Assembly: GCA_928212115.1 (NCBI GenBank)
Contig: CAKMRJ010005745.1
Coordinates: forward strand, 77,562,407-77,626,406
DNA: 64,000 bases
Direction: 5' to 3'
Source: Lactuca virosa
Taxonomy: Eukaryota > Streptophyta > Magnoliopsida > Asterales > Asteraceae
The notes under the pieces were generated by a model that had not been told where the DNA came from, did no database searches, and was given only the letters and a program-made list of their open reading frames with translations. Positions 46,023 through 56,270 of this stretch are shown here, one piece after another; the stretch's first letter is position 1, and every line of letters begins with the position of its first letter. The position numbers and the translations under genes are program-made.

Positions 46023-46900
46023 GATATATATATATATATTATATATATATATATAATCACTAGATTAGTAAGGAAAAACTTACCAAAAGACCAAGAACCA
46101 ACTTATGGAGATTAATCTTGAGAGAAATGACTTGTTCTTGAAGAAGAGATGAAGAAAATGAAGAAGATGGAGTGAAGGGAAGAGGTTTCGGCCGAAATGA
46201 AAGGGAGAGAGGGAGGGAGGGGGTGGGGGTGGGTATGGGGGGAGAGTGTACGGTATGGCATCTTGAATAAAAAATTCAAGTTTGACTTTTTTTTTTATTA
46301 AAATACCAATTCTTTATAAAAGGTGTAATCACCATATAAGACAAATGTTGTCTTTGTAGTGTATATATAAAAAAATGAGTAATTTTTATAAGAGTTTGTG
46401 ATTTTTATAAAAAGTGTGGTAAAAATGATGTATAATTACTTAATTTGAATCATCTAAATTCAAATTATTATAAAAATTATTGTTATAAAAAATAATAACA
46501 CATTACACGAAAGTTAGGATGATTCCTAATTCTTTTCGTTATAGTTTGAGTGTTTAAGTCGGGTATAAAATATGTCGTATTTGGTGACGAATTCACCAAA
46601 AATCTGAATATGTAACCTTTGTTATGAAATTGTCATGTAGTATACGGTTTATGAACTCAACTACATTGTGTTATGAATATTATTTATACCTAGATAATAT
46701 ATAATTGAATTATTGAATTTTACGTTACCAACCCTAATTAGGGTTTATATTCAATAATTGGTAAAAAGAGAGGTACTTTGAATTATAACTTGCCAATAGT
46801 ACATTAGTAACATTAGGGAATATCACATTTCTCCTAAAATTCTAATACAAGTTAAGTTGACCTGGTTGACTTTGTTTGACCAAAATTGACGGTTGTCACA
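45703..46900 (-). mobile_element. Probable gypsy-type LTR piece (minus orientation)
   Basis: On the minus strand it begins TGTGACAACC at 46900, which interrupts a MULE transposase remnant. It includes the 'ggtgagttc'-like segment common to other LTRs here, a C-rich tract (G-rich on plus, 46203-46242) and a long AT microsatellite (45966-46056). Its far end is lost at or beyond the CACTA insertion. No coding frame is seen. Confidence 0.45.
45966..46056 (+). repeat. AT microsatellite cluster
   Basis: Long AT dinucleotide runs with short interruptions. Confidence 0.95.
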
Positions 46901-47245
46901 ATACATGTGAGTTCTCATTTCTTGCATGAGCATGTGTGGTTGTTCATGTCCACCACACATTGGTCCATCCATAGACATGTGAATTGATACTTGTCATTCC
47001 CACAAAAAACACCCTTACAATGTGTTGCATCTCTTTTGTTTTTTTTTCCAATACCAGTGTAACATTTGGAGTCAAAGGTCCAACTGCCTTATCAATTTCT
47101 TTCTGCACAGTTATAATCCTTAACATCAAGTATACTCTAAATGAATTCAAGACAGCTGATGATTGGTTGGTCACAACCCTCTTTTAGTTGATTGTTAATG
47201 GTCTCACATAGGTTATTCAAAAGACCATCACAATGAGCCATACCT
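46901..47245 (-). pseudogene. MULE (Mutator-like) transposase C-terminal remnant
   Basis: On the minus strand, two frames together resemble the end of plant MULE transposases. They show AHCDGLLNNLCETINNQL, then LNSFRVYLMLRI, GPLTPNVTLVLEKKTKEM, then HTCSCKK with a stop before ELTC. The last motif is the start of the SWIM zinc finger (CxC...), cut off at the LTR boundary at 46900. Stops and frameshifts make it non-functional. The catalytic part is not in the adjacent sequence. Confidence 0.75.
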
Positions 47246-47352
47246 GCATAATAATTTACAAAGTCATAAAACCAATTTAATCTATATTATGCAAAAAATA
47301 ACGACTAACCTTTAAAGTGAGACCTAGTCCAATGCTGATATGGAATAACTTT

Positions 47353-48530
47353 TGTAACATCCCAAAAACCATAAATAAAAATTTCATTTTTAATTCAACC
47401 AAACCATCAAACATTCATGTCAAACCATCATAAGTGTGTCAATATGAAATAATTATCAGAGTACGAATCCAAAAATCATAAAAGCCATACACGGGTAGAT
47501 GCAATACAATCAGGTAGGGCCCTTCCCCTTTGAACTTGAAGTACCTGAAACATAAACTTAAACCGTAAGCACAAAGATTAGTGAGTTCCCCAAAATACCA
47601 CATACCATACAAGTAATGGGCCCCACCCAATGAGTATAACGTGCCTTACACTAACTCGCATAACGGGCCCCACCCAATGGAGTATAACGGGCCTCGCCCT
47701 AACTCGCATAACGGGCCCAACCAACATACAAAACATGCATGTATCACACAGACAACTAGCATCAAACAACATAATCTAGTGGGTCGACATTGGCGCCTTC
47801 GACCCACGTGTATAATGAAGAGACTCACCTCTCAGAGGATAATCAAATGTTGCTGCTCTCACTGCTGATTAAAACAAGTGCTACACTATACCTAGATAGT
47901 CATACATGATAAACTCTTAGTCTACCTTCCAAAGCTAGGGGTTAGCCAAAAGTCAACCCAAATCAAAGTCAAAGTCAAACACAGTTGACCTCCATGTTGT
48001 GGCCAACCTTCTAAACTAGTAGATCCTTCTAAACCGTGGATAACCTATTTATATGCCTCATGGTTTTAGTATATAAAGTCGAGTAAGAGAGAGATGCTCA
48101 TATGTAACAATTGAGAATTTTCCGTCATTGATTGTTACTAAGAGTTAGGATCAACTCATAATGACAAAAACTTCCCATGTTGAAGGACAATATGGAAAGT
48201 TGAGTCGAAAATAAAGTAATCGAAAAGTTAAAATGGTTAGTGTATTTGGAAAATACGCGACTTAATCATCCCAAAAATATAAACGTTGCGAAAATCTAAC
48301 TCTGATTGGAAGAGTTATGATTTTATGACGAATAGAAACCAACCACGTTAATAACACTATTGACATCAAAAATAGCAAAAAGAGAACGGTTGAGTTTCGG
48401 CTAACACTGCAAAAAAGAAATTTGTAGTAAAGCATGAGATAAGAATTGGGGAAGGAAGAAGGGAAAAAATGGATGTCGTATGAAGGAGATACGATTTTTA
48501 TAAAATATAAAAATGTGGGTTAAAAATGAA
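47353..48530 (-). mobile_element. Gypsy-type LTR fragment (minus orientation)
   Basis: Starts TGTAACATCCC, the same terminal style as elements C and E. It contains three copies of 'actcgcataacgggcc'-type repeats (47630-47715) and the 'cgacattggcgccttcgaccc' block that corresponds to 'gcaccaatgccgaccc' in LTR E. The right boundary dissolves into AT repeats near 48530 and no second copy is present. Confidence 0.55.
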
Positions 48531-48599
48531 TATAATTATCAAATGCATATATATACGATAAAAACTATATATATATATATATATATTATATATAACTAT

Positions 48600-48671
48600 A
48601 TATAGATATATATATATATATATATCATTTGATGATATATACCCGGGAGAGGTATATAAAAAGATAGTGTG

Positions 48672-48721
<50 letters not shown>

Positions 48722-49401
48722 GTAATTATGATACAAGCCTAGGTTTGTTATGATACAGATAAAGATTAAAAGTTAAAAGATAAAAGCCTAGGTTTGTTGC
48801 GTTAGTGAGTTGGTTATTCATCCAAAAGCCTTGATTAAATATAACATATCCCCAATACCTACAATTGTTAATCTTGCGAGAGCATGACAACCTCGCCTGC
48901 GATTGCTAGCTACAATCCCGGTAGGATACCTTCCATATAAGTTATTATTCGACGTCCGATGAAGCGTCGTGATTGGGGGTACATTTACGGTCATAGCGTC
49001 GATTATAGGGGCTCATGTTAATACATTAAAAATTGTATTATAGCTTAGATTACCATTAGGGACGCCTGATATGGTCATTAAAATACGATAGGATCGTTAG
49101 AAATCCTTAAAAAATAGATAATCCTAATTAAAATACGTTATGATCATTAGATATGCTGAAAAGATAGTAATTTAAGATTAATAAAAGATACCCTAAAAGA
49201 TAGAAGGCTAGGTAAATAAATAAGAAATGTTTTCACAAAAGAAAAGTATTATTTCAAAGAATTCAAAAATAAAAACTCGTGCACTCATCAACATTATGTT
49301 GATTTTCAAAATGCATGTATTCTCAGGATAATAGGATTGGTGCTCTTTATACCATCACACTGCTCGGTGTTCCCGCCACAGGATGGACAGGGGGTGTGAC
49401 A
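48600..49401 (+). repeat. Element F left LTR (start approximate)
   Basis: Ends GGGGTGTGACA at 49401, followed by a primer site. The sequence 'cgacgtccgatgaagcgtcg' and its surroundings recur in the right LTR near 54760-54790. The left boundary is hidden in AT microsatellites shared by both copies. Confidence 0.7.
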
Positions 49402-49405
49402 AAGA

Positions 49406-49417
49406 TGGTATCAGAGC
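49406..49417 (+). promoter_or_regulatory. Element F primer binding site
   Basis: TGGTATCAGAGC, four bases after the LTR end, complementary to initiator methionine tRNA. Confidence 0.85.
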
Positions 49418-49978
49418 ATAGGTTTGGCTATAGCAAATTAATATTTCCTTAGGAATAGCAACTTAGTATTTTTTTTAGGAATTACGACTATAGCTTAGGT
49501 CAAATACTCCGATTGGGTTGTCCTCAAACCTATAACTAAAAATTTTATACCATAAAAATTTCCTACTAATAGATTATGTATTGGAAAGGTGACTAGATTT
49601 GAACTGTCGCATTGGGTTGCTAGATTGCAGAACAACTATATGCCAAAATGGTTCTGCCCACCGACTTTTCCTACATGCCCAATCCATACATATTCTAGAA
49701 GTATAAAACAAATAATAAACCGCCAATCACAAATAAACATATACGGAAAACGCAACACATAAAGATAAATATCCAGGAAATCCAGTGTGTAAAAGTTGAG
49801 TGACTCCTAAGCATAACATGATCAACTATGTTTAATCTTGACTTAACCAATACATCATCTGAATTGGGATAGAAAAATGAAACATAAAAACCATAAATAT
49901 ATAAATACAATCCGAAACCAAATAAAATATGTCAGAATACATCATAAAGTATCAAAATACAAAATAAAACCCACAAAT

Positions 49979-51297
49979 CTACTCCTCACTATCATCCGAC
50001 TCCGTCTCGGTCTCCTCGTCATCATCATCGTCGTCATCGTCATCGGTGTCTCCATGATGCATGCCTGAAGGACCGGAACCATCGTAACCAGTGCTGCGTT
50101 GCTGAGAAGGGGGTGGTACAACGAGATCCAAACTACGAAAGGGTGGATGATCCATCCCCAAATGCCGCATCACCTCGAGAAGTGAAGCCATCATCCAACG
50201 ACGCTCCTCCTGTGCAGCGGTAAGTCCCCGCATCACATTTCCAAGAGTAGGATCCGGACGATCAGGCTCCGCGTGCCTAGGTCTCTGACGCCTCACAAAG
50301 GCAGAATCAAGAATGACCTCTGACTCCACCTATCGAATCGGCTCGATGATGTCATCCACCGGTACCCGCCATGGCTGAACCGTCTCCCTAGTCAGCACAT
50401 GCATCTTCCCTGAGAGTTGTAGTACCCAACTCTCAGAATGATATGGGGACCATCCCCCTAGTATTAACCCCATAGGATGGGGCTAACCTAGTAACCCAGT
50501 GACCCCCACAAATCTTGCTCGAGGATGTGGTACCTAGAGCCATACAAGACAGGTAAAGAGCAAGGGCGAAAGGAAGGTGAAGACGAACCTCCGTCTGAGT
50601 GAGGCACCACATATAGAAAAGGTCGCTAGAAGGAACCTTGTTACACTCCTGTCTGTGACAAATGGTGGATGCGACCAGTCGGTGAAGCAACCGATAGATA
50701 GGAGAATGGAAGGCGCTCTCCTTGGCCGACCGGGAGACATAGGTCCTCCGAGCGTGGGCCCAAACCTACATAAAGTCATACTCCTGCGAAGGAGTAGTGA
50801 TACAGCTGTCCAAAAATGCATAAAAATGAGGGCTCTGAGTCTCCTCAGCATTGGAAATCCCTAGACGCCTCCCCAGCTCAATGAGGCTGCAGGTGCGGGA
50901 TACGCCTCCCAGGCGAAAAGAAAACACTGAATGATCGACCCAGAGCCTCGAATCCTTGTCGAAGCTGACTGTCGAAAAGAACTCCCAAAAGAGCTCCTGG
51001 TAGATCACCTCCTTAATCACGATAACCCGCCTCCACCCGTGGCAAACAAAAAGCTCGAGACCCGCTATCATCCCGAAGTGATCGGGTGAGGAATGGTGCT
51101 AGCTGAGCAGACAAGCGAGTGCTATCCGACACATTCCCAGAAAGAGCCTAAGGAATGCTGACCTTCTTGGACAGAAGGGCAATGAGGCGAGAAATGAAAG
51201 TACTCCGATAAGGAAGATCATCGAGGAACTATAAGAAAGGATGCGTTGGCCAGTTAGGAGGTAGCTGACCCGCAACCTGACGACCCCGTCTCGACAT
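49979..51297 (-). pseudogene. Antisense ORF of a gypsy element (putative plant transposon protein domain)
   Basis: The minus strand reads from MSRRGRQVAGQLPPNWPTHP through frames broken by several stops and shifts. Recognisable parts are FSFRLGGVSRTCSLIELGRR, LGISNAEETQSPHFYAFLDS, IYRLLHRLVASTICHRQECN and a C-terminal acidic tail with nine consecutive Asp (about 50030). The middle resembles the 'putative plant transposon protein' domain (PF20167 type) found in retrotransposon-associated proteins of unknown role. It lies between the primer site and gag, opposite to the element's own transcription. Not functional here. Confidence 0.6.
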
Positions 51298-52094
51298 ATC
51301 TGCCGCAAAATAAGGCAACGAAACAGCTAGAATTAAGTTAGGATAACTTAAAATGCATAGGGGATTTAAGTAGGGAAGACGCCCCAGATGTGCGTTGCAT
51401 GTGAGTGCACGCGACGCAAACGCATCTGTGCGGCGTGCCCCAAGAACACGAAGAACAACAGGCACAAAAACCTGCTGTTTCGTCCAATTTTCAACCTAAA
51501 AATCATTTAGGGATGTTCGGATACTTCTCTAGAACACATATAGCCTTCACATTTCATCCAAAACAACACCAAATTCCGATTTTTAGTTCAAAATATTCAA
51601 AAATTTAAAAAAATTCAAAAGGAGAATCAATAGATGAATTAAACCCAAAATTGAGTACATAGGAAGTAAAATCGGTAGTATAGGGCACTATATTACTCCT
51701 CAATTTCACAAAATAAAACAGAAATCATCAAAAGATAAAATCCTTTAAAAACCCTAAAAATTCGAAATTTAGCCCATAATTTAGGTTAGGATTTAGCATA
51801 GAGGTTACATAGTAGTAGAGTGATCGAATGGGAGTGAAGAAATCGACGAAAAGCAGTAGGCACGCCAAGTGTTCGTCCTGCGTGTGGGCCCCGATAATGG
51901 CAAAGCAGATAAAGACAGAAGGAATGTTCGAATCAACTTTAATGTTGATCTGTTGTCTGTGCGCGACGCGCAGATCATATGCCTAACGTGCACACACAAG
52001 ATTTTTTTTACAATTTTGACCATACTAATACCCTAAAATAACCAAGGCCTTTAGGAGTCAAAATTTATGACAAGGAAGATGGAACTTCCTTGGG

Positions 52095-52380
52095 ATGATC
52101 AGTAAGTTGCTAGGAAAGCGACGATAAGTTGCTAGGAAACAACGACAGCATGCTATGATCAGTAAGTTGTTAGGGAAACAACAATAAGTTTCTAGGAAAG
52201 CAACGAAAACATGCTATGATCAGTAAGTTGTTAGGGAAACAACAGTAAGTTGATAGGGAAGCAACAACAACATGCTATAATCGGTAAGTTGCTAGGAAAG
52301 CAACAGTAAGTTGCTAGGGAAGCAACAATAGCATGCTATTATCAAAAGGTTGTAAGGAAGGCAACCAAAAGATGTGATAT
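52095..52380 (+). repeat. Minisatellite of hairpin-forming units upstream of gag in element F
   Basis: Repeats of 'agtaagttgctaggaaagca' and variants alternate with 'catgctatgatc'. Each unit has an inverted pair, GTTGCT...AGCAAC or GTTGTT...AACAAC, so RNA from this leader would fold into a row of short stems. Confidence 0.8.
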
Positions 52381-52801
52381 CAACAATAAAATCCAAAAAT
52401 CCCAATTAGAAAATAATAATAAAAGCAATAAGAAGAAGGTTGCTAAGAGAGCAACTATAAGTACCCTACAAATAGGAAATATGATTGACCCTTTAGGAAA
52501 AACCCAATAATCCTCTTATCTGTTGTTTCAGGAAAACAACCATGCTATGCTAACCCTACTTAACCCAACCGCCATCCAAACCATGATTCAACATCAAGTC
52601 TCTGATGCATTAGGGAATCTCAGAGTTGACCATGGAGAATAAAGCAGCAAGGAAAGTAGTCAAGCCTACCAGGATTTTCTTTGTAGTAAGCCAGGATCCT
52701 TCTATTGAGATGAAGGAGTAAATGGCCTAATCCACTGGATCAAAGGAATAAATATTAGGTGTAATAAGGAGGTTAGGGTAAAATTTTCAACTTGCACTCT
52801 C

Positions 52802-53423
52802 ATGGGGAAGGTCCTCATCTGGTGGAGTATCCAGGCAAAGGCCTTAGGAGTAGATGTAGCCTATGCAATCTCTTGGGAAGAGTTGAAAAGGAAAATGATA
52901 AGAGAATTCTATTCTACAAGAGATTTGGCACGTGTAGAACATGAATTCAGTCAGTTAAAGACTAGGAAGTCCAGTCTAGCTTTCTATACCATACACTTTG
53001 AGGACCTAGCCATGGTATGCTTAGAAATGATTGGCTCGGAGAGCAAGAAAATCAGTACATATCTCCACGGACTAACACCTCATGCCAGGAAGCAGATACA
53101 AGCATACAAGCCCCACACCTTCGAGGAAAGTAAGCAGCTAGCGTTCCACTTTAGGGAAACCAAAGTCCTAGATGGAATGATTAAGGCCAAGGAATTTGGA
53201 AGAAAATGGGGAAAATCAACTAGGAAGGACCAAGCCGACCCTTGTACATGAGAAAGGAGGAAAGGAAGCCTCCAACGGTTGTTCCCCAAAATACTTGGGA
53301 AGATTTTCCTTGTGCGGTAAGTGTGGACTGCACCATCTTGGTAGCTGTGAATATTTCAAGTGCAAGGAGTGCAGAAAAGTAGGACATATTGCAGATGCCT
53401 GCAAGAGGCAACAAATCCTGTAA
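52802..53423 (+). pseudogene. Gag and zinc knuckle of gypsy element F
   Basis: The frame at 52802-53251 carries a Retrotrans_gag core (KVLIWWSIQAKALGV, SWEELKRKMIREFYS, IHFEDLAMVC, KKISTYLHGLTPHARKQI). After a frame change, 53196-53423 carries CGKCGLHHLGSC and CKECRKVGHIADAC, the CCHC knuckles. Sequence upstream of 52802 ('ggatcaaaggaataaatatt') fits the Gag N-terminus, but stops intervene. Nothing of protease or RT follows. Gag would package element RNA; this one is broken. Confidence 0.75.
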
Positions 53424-53439
53424 ATGAATACTAGAAAAT

Positions 53440-53446
53440 AATAAGA

Positions 53447-53494
<48 letters not shown>

Positions 53495-53628
53495 CGATTT
53501 ATATATATCTTATAATTATGAGATCATAAATATAGTTATCAATACACACACCACACACCACACACCACACATATATATATTATATAATTATTATATATAT
53601 ATATTATATTATATATATATATATATAT
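53440..53628 (+). repeat. AT-rich microsatellites with an ACACACC minisatellite
   Basis: AT runs at about 53445-53492 and 53570-53628 flank a short (CACACAC)-type repeat at 53546-53570. Confidence 0.9.
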
Positions 53629-54035
53629 CAGGTTGTAAAATCGGTCGGCGGTAGCTCGACGGTTAACTGGGGTCAAGCGATTAATCGGTTTGGCGGGGAT
53701 TAATCGGAGGATTAATCGGGGAACCATAAATTACTAATAAAACTATTTTAAAACTTAACATATCCTAAGAAAAAATAGTATTGAAATTTAAAATTTTTAA
53801 TTTTGAAATTTTGAAATATTTGGTATAATATTTGAAAATTTGAATATTTAAAATTTTAAAATTTTGAAGTTTTGTAAATGTTGGTGTAATATTTGAAAAT
53901 TTAAAAATTTGAAAATCTTCCCGCCTAGGCCGAGTTTGACCGATATTGACCAATTTCCGCCAAACACCCTTAATCGTATTCGGTTGCAGACCGCCTAGCG
54001 CCTAGGCGCCGCCTAGGCCGATATTTACAACACTG
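53629..54035. mobile_element. MITE with CAGxGTTGTAAA ends (hAT-like)
   Basis: Starts CAGGTTGTAAAATCGG and ends CGATATTTACAACACTG, imperfect inverted repeats of about 17 bases. Flanks are AT-dinucleotide, so an 8-bp duplication (ATATATAT versus ATCTATAT) is only suggestive. Internal GC-rich 'cctaggcgccgcctaggcc' forms strong stems. No coding capacity. CAG...CTG ends fit hAT-type MITEs. Confidence 0.65.
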
Positions 54036-54039
54036 ATCT

Positions 54040-54057
54040 ATATATATATATATATAT

Positions 54058-54089
<32 letters not shown>

Positions 54090-54147
54090 CTATATATAGA
54101 AATCATTTGATGATATATACTTGGAAGAGGTATAAACATAGATATTG

Positions 54148-54183
<36 letters not shown>

Positions 54184-55231
54184 TAATTATGATAAAGATA
54201 AAAGATTAAAAGATAAAATATAAAAGCCTAGGGTTAATGTGTTAGTAAGTTAGTTAGGCGCCATTTGTTTTTTCGAAGCGAAAATGTTTGAAGTCTGCGG
54301 ACCACCTCTACAATCCTCCGTAGCAGAAGAGGGGGACCAAACGGCTGCAACATGTAATAAAAAGTCTGTTTGTTTTTTAACCTCTGCTAACTGCTGCAAT
54401 AAGTTAAAGTAAGGTGTGAAGAGGTTTGAAGCAGATGGTCAAGTGTTGTGCCACGCAACACATGTACAACAATTTTTAAGTCAGAAGTCTTCTGAAAAAC
54501 AAACAACTGCGAAGGGCCAAGTGTTGCGCGTGTGCTGCGCGGCGCAACAATAAGTGGTCAGAAGTGGTTTTTTAGAAAAAACAAACAACACCTTATTTAT
54601 CCAAAAGCCTTGATTAAATTCGGCATATCCTCAATACCTATAATCGTTAATCTTGCGAGAGCTAGGAAGTTATGTATAGATCTATACGGGCCATGACAAC
54701 CCCACCTGTGATTGCTAGCTAAAAATCCCGACAGCATACCTTCCATATAAGTTACTATTCGACGTCCGATGAAGCGTCGTGATTAGGGGTACATTTACGG
54801 TCGTAGCGTCGATTATAGGGGCTCACGTTAGTACATTAAAAATTGCCTTAGAGCTTAGATTACCATTAGGGACGCCTGATATGGTAATTAAAATATGTTA
54901 GGATCGTTAAAAATCCTTAAAAAAATAGTAAATTAGGGTTAACGAAAGATAATCCTAATTAAAATACGTTAGGATCGTTAGATATCCTGAAAAGATAGTA
55001 ATTTCAGATTAATAAAAGATACCCTAAAAGATAGAAAGCTAGGTAAATAAATAAGAAATGTTTTCACAAAAGAAAAGTATTATTAAAAGAATTCAAAAAT
55101 AAAAACTCGTGCACTCACCAACATTATGTTGATTTTCCAAATGTATGTATTCTCAGGATAATATGATCGATGCTCTTTCTACCGTCGCACTGCTCGATGT
55201 TTCCGCCACAGACTGGGCAGGGGGTGTGACA
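54040..55231 (+). repeat. Element F right LTR (start approximate), with nested MITE
   Basis: Corresponds segment by segment to the left LTR ('catttgatgatatata', 'ccaaaagccttgattaaat', 'gacgtccgatgaagcgtcgt', 'gggacgcctgatatgg') and ends GGGGTGTGACA. The inserted 54257-54592 block has no counterpart in the left copy. Confidence 0.75.
54257..54592. mobile_element. Tourist-like (PIF/Harbinger) MITE
   Basis: 336 bp, flanked by TTA on both sides (54254-54256 and 54593-54595). Ends GGCGCCATTTGTTTTTTC and GAAAAAACAAACAACACC form imperfect inverted repeats. The left LTR of element F lacks this block, which confirms an insertion. It contains two internal 'tgttgcgcgtgtgctgcgc' and 'gttgtgccacgcaacac' stem-like parts. 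No coding capacity. Confidence 0.85.
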
Positions 55232-55360
55232 TCATATGATGCACGTTGTACTCACTCATTTTCTCTTTATACACTTGTAGATTTCCTAACTTGTTCTTGA
55301 TTTGCTTTATTTTCTAGATTACTGATATTAGGATTGAGAGTAGAGATAGATGAGAGTTTG

Positions 55361-55570
55361 GGCGTGTTCGGCAAAATTAGCTGGTAGCGAGTAGCTTGTA
55401 GCTTGTAGCGTTTTGTTAAACTTTACATGAAGTAGCATTTAGATTTGAAGCGATTTGTTTAAACTAAACACTAGAAACTTGTAGTACCAAACAAGACTTT
55501 CTGTTCATAACGGAGCGTTTTTCAAACGCTAGATACTAGAAGATCTCAAACGATCCCTTCCGAACACGCC
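55361..55570. mobile_element. Small inverted-repeat element (MITE candidate)
   Basis: GGCGTGTTCGG at 55361-55371 is matched by its perfect reverse complement at 55560-55570. The interior has repeated 'gtagcttgtagc' and no coding frame. I could not find a convincing target duplication, so the superfamily is open. Confidence 0.55.
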
Positions 55571-55770
55571 ATTTGTAGTGAGGTTTTATGTAATTAACAC
55601 TGAAAAATGTAGTGAGGATTTTTCGTGTAATTTTGTATTGATTATGTTCTCCTTTAGAGAGAACATCTTTGTGTTCTTGTTCTCCTTTAGAGAACTCTTC
55701 TTATAAGAATGATTTTCTTGATATAAAGTTGTTATAGTGATTCGAATTACTTTTAACTATTTTACAATTA

Positions 55771-56270
55771 CTAGATTATGACCCGCGTTTAACGCAGAGG
55801 AACGCATAAATAAAATACAAATTTATATAGACATTGCAGAATAATTATAAAAAAGCAGGGTTATTGGTATTATTGAAATGTGTAGAAAAATACACTGAAA
55901 TAGATAAATGTATATATTCGTTGAATGACCTCTTTATAGACAATATTTTTTGTTTTATTAGTTGAAGGACCTTCCTCGTCACATATGAGTACCTTCAAAC
56001 ATTTTTTACTTGTGACACGGTAAACAACTACATATAGCCGATCATGCATGAAAATGGGTCTACGCAAGTATAATCCAACATTTGACAATGTACTTTCAAA
56101 ATACATTGTTATTTTATGGTTATATTGCGAAATAGAACTGTTTATTTCAAAAAATAGCAACTTATTTATGTTTCTTCAAAATGAACCACATAAAAGCCTC
56201 CACGATATTAAATATAAAGAAAATCTAACCAATAAATATAAAAATAATTATGTTAGTTCGATTTAGATAT
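55771..56270 (-). mobile_element. Helitron 3' end with helicase remnant (minus orientation)
   Basis: On the minus strand the sequence ends with the GC-rich hairpin TGCGTTAAACGCG, a short AT spacer, then CTAG followed by T. This is the hairpin plus CTRR-T signature of plant Helitrons, inserted between A (55770) and T. A helicase C-terminal remnant lies just inside. The 5' end (TC) is not identified; the upper coordinate is the limit of recognisable Helitron sequence. Confidence 0.75.
55870..56160 (-). pseudogene. Helitron Rep-helicase C-terminal fragment
   Basis: The 96-residue frame contains TLSNVGLYLRRPIFMHDRLY, then VVVYRVTSKKCLKVLICDEE and NIVYKEVIQRI. These match the last motifs of the PIF1-like helicase of plant Helitrons (V.LYLP.PVF.HGQLYVA.SRV.SK.GLK). 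The catalytic HGQLYVA-like region is altered (MHDRLYVVV). The Rep domain and most helicase motifs are missing, so it is a dead fragment. Confidence 0.85.

Larger units (their letters stand above)
48600..55231 (+). mobile_element. Element F: decayed Ty3/gypsy element, pol deleted
   Basis: Similar LTRs end at 49401 and 55231 (both GGGGTGTGACA). The primer site at 49406-49417 fixes plus orientation. The interior holds an antisense ORF remnant, a hairpin minisatellite, gag and a zinc knuckle, then goes straight into AT repeats and the right LTR, so protease to integrase is gone. The right LTR contains two inserted small DNA transposons. Target duplications could not be defined. Compared with A and B this element is clearly older. 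Confidence 0.7.

Noticed and set aside
5720..46900. Reading the two flanks of the CACTA element as one LTR of a single older element
   Set aside because: Plausible, but I could not find a left terminus with a matching ATACA duplication, so it is mentioned only as a possibility.
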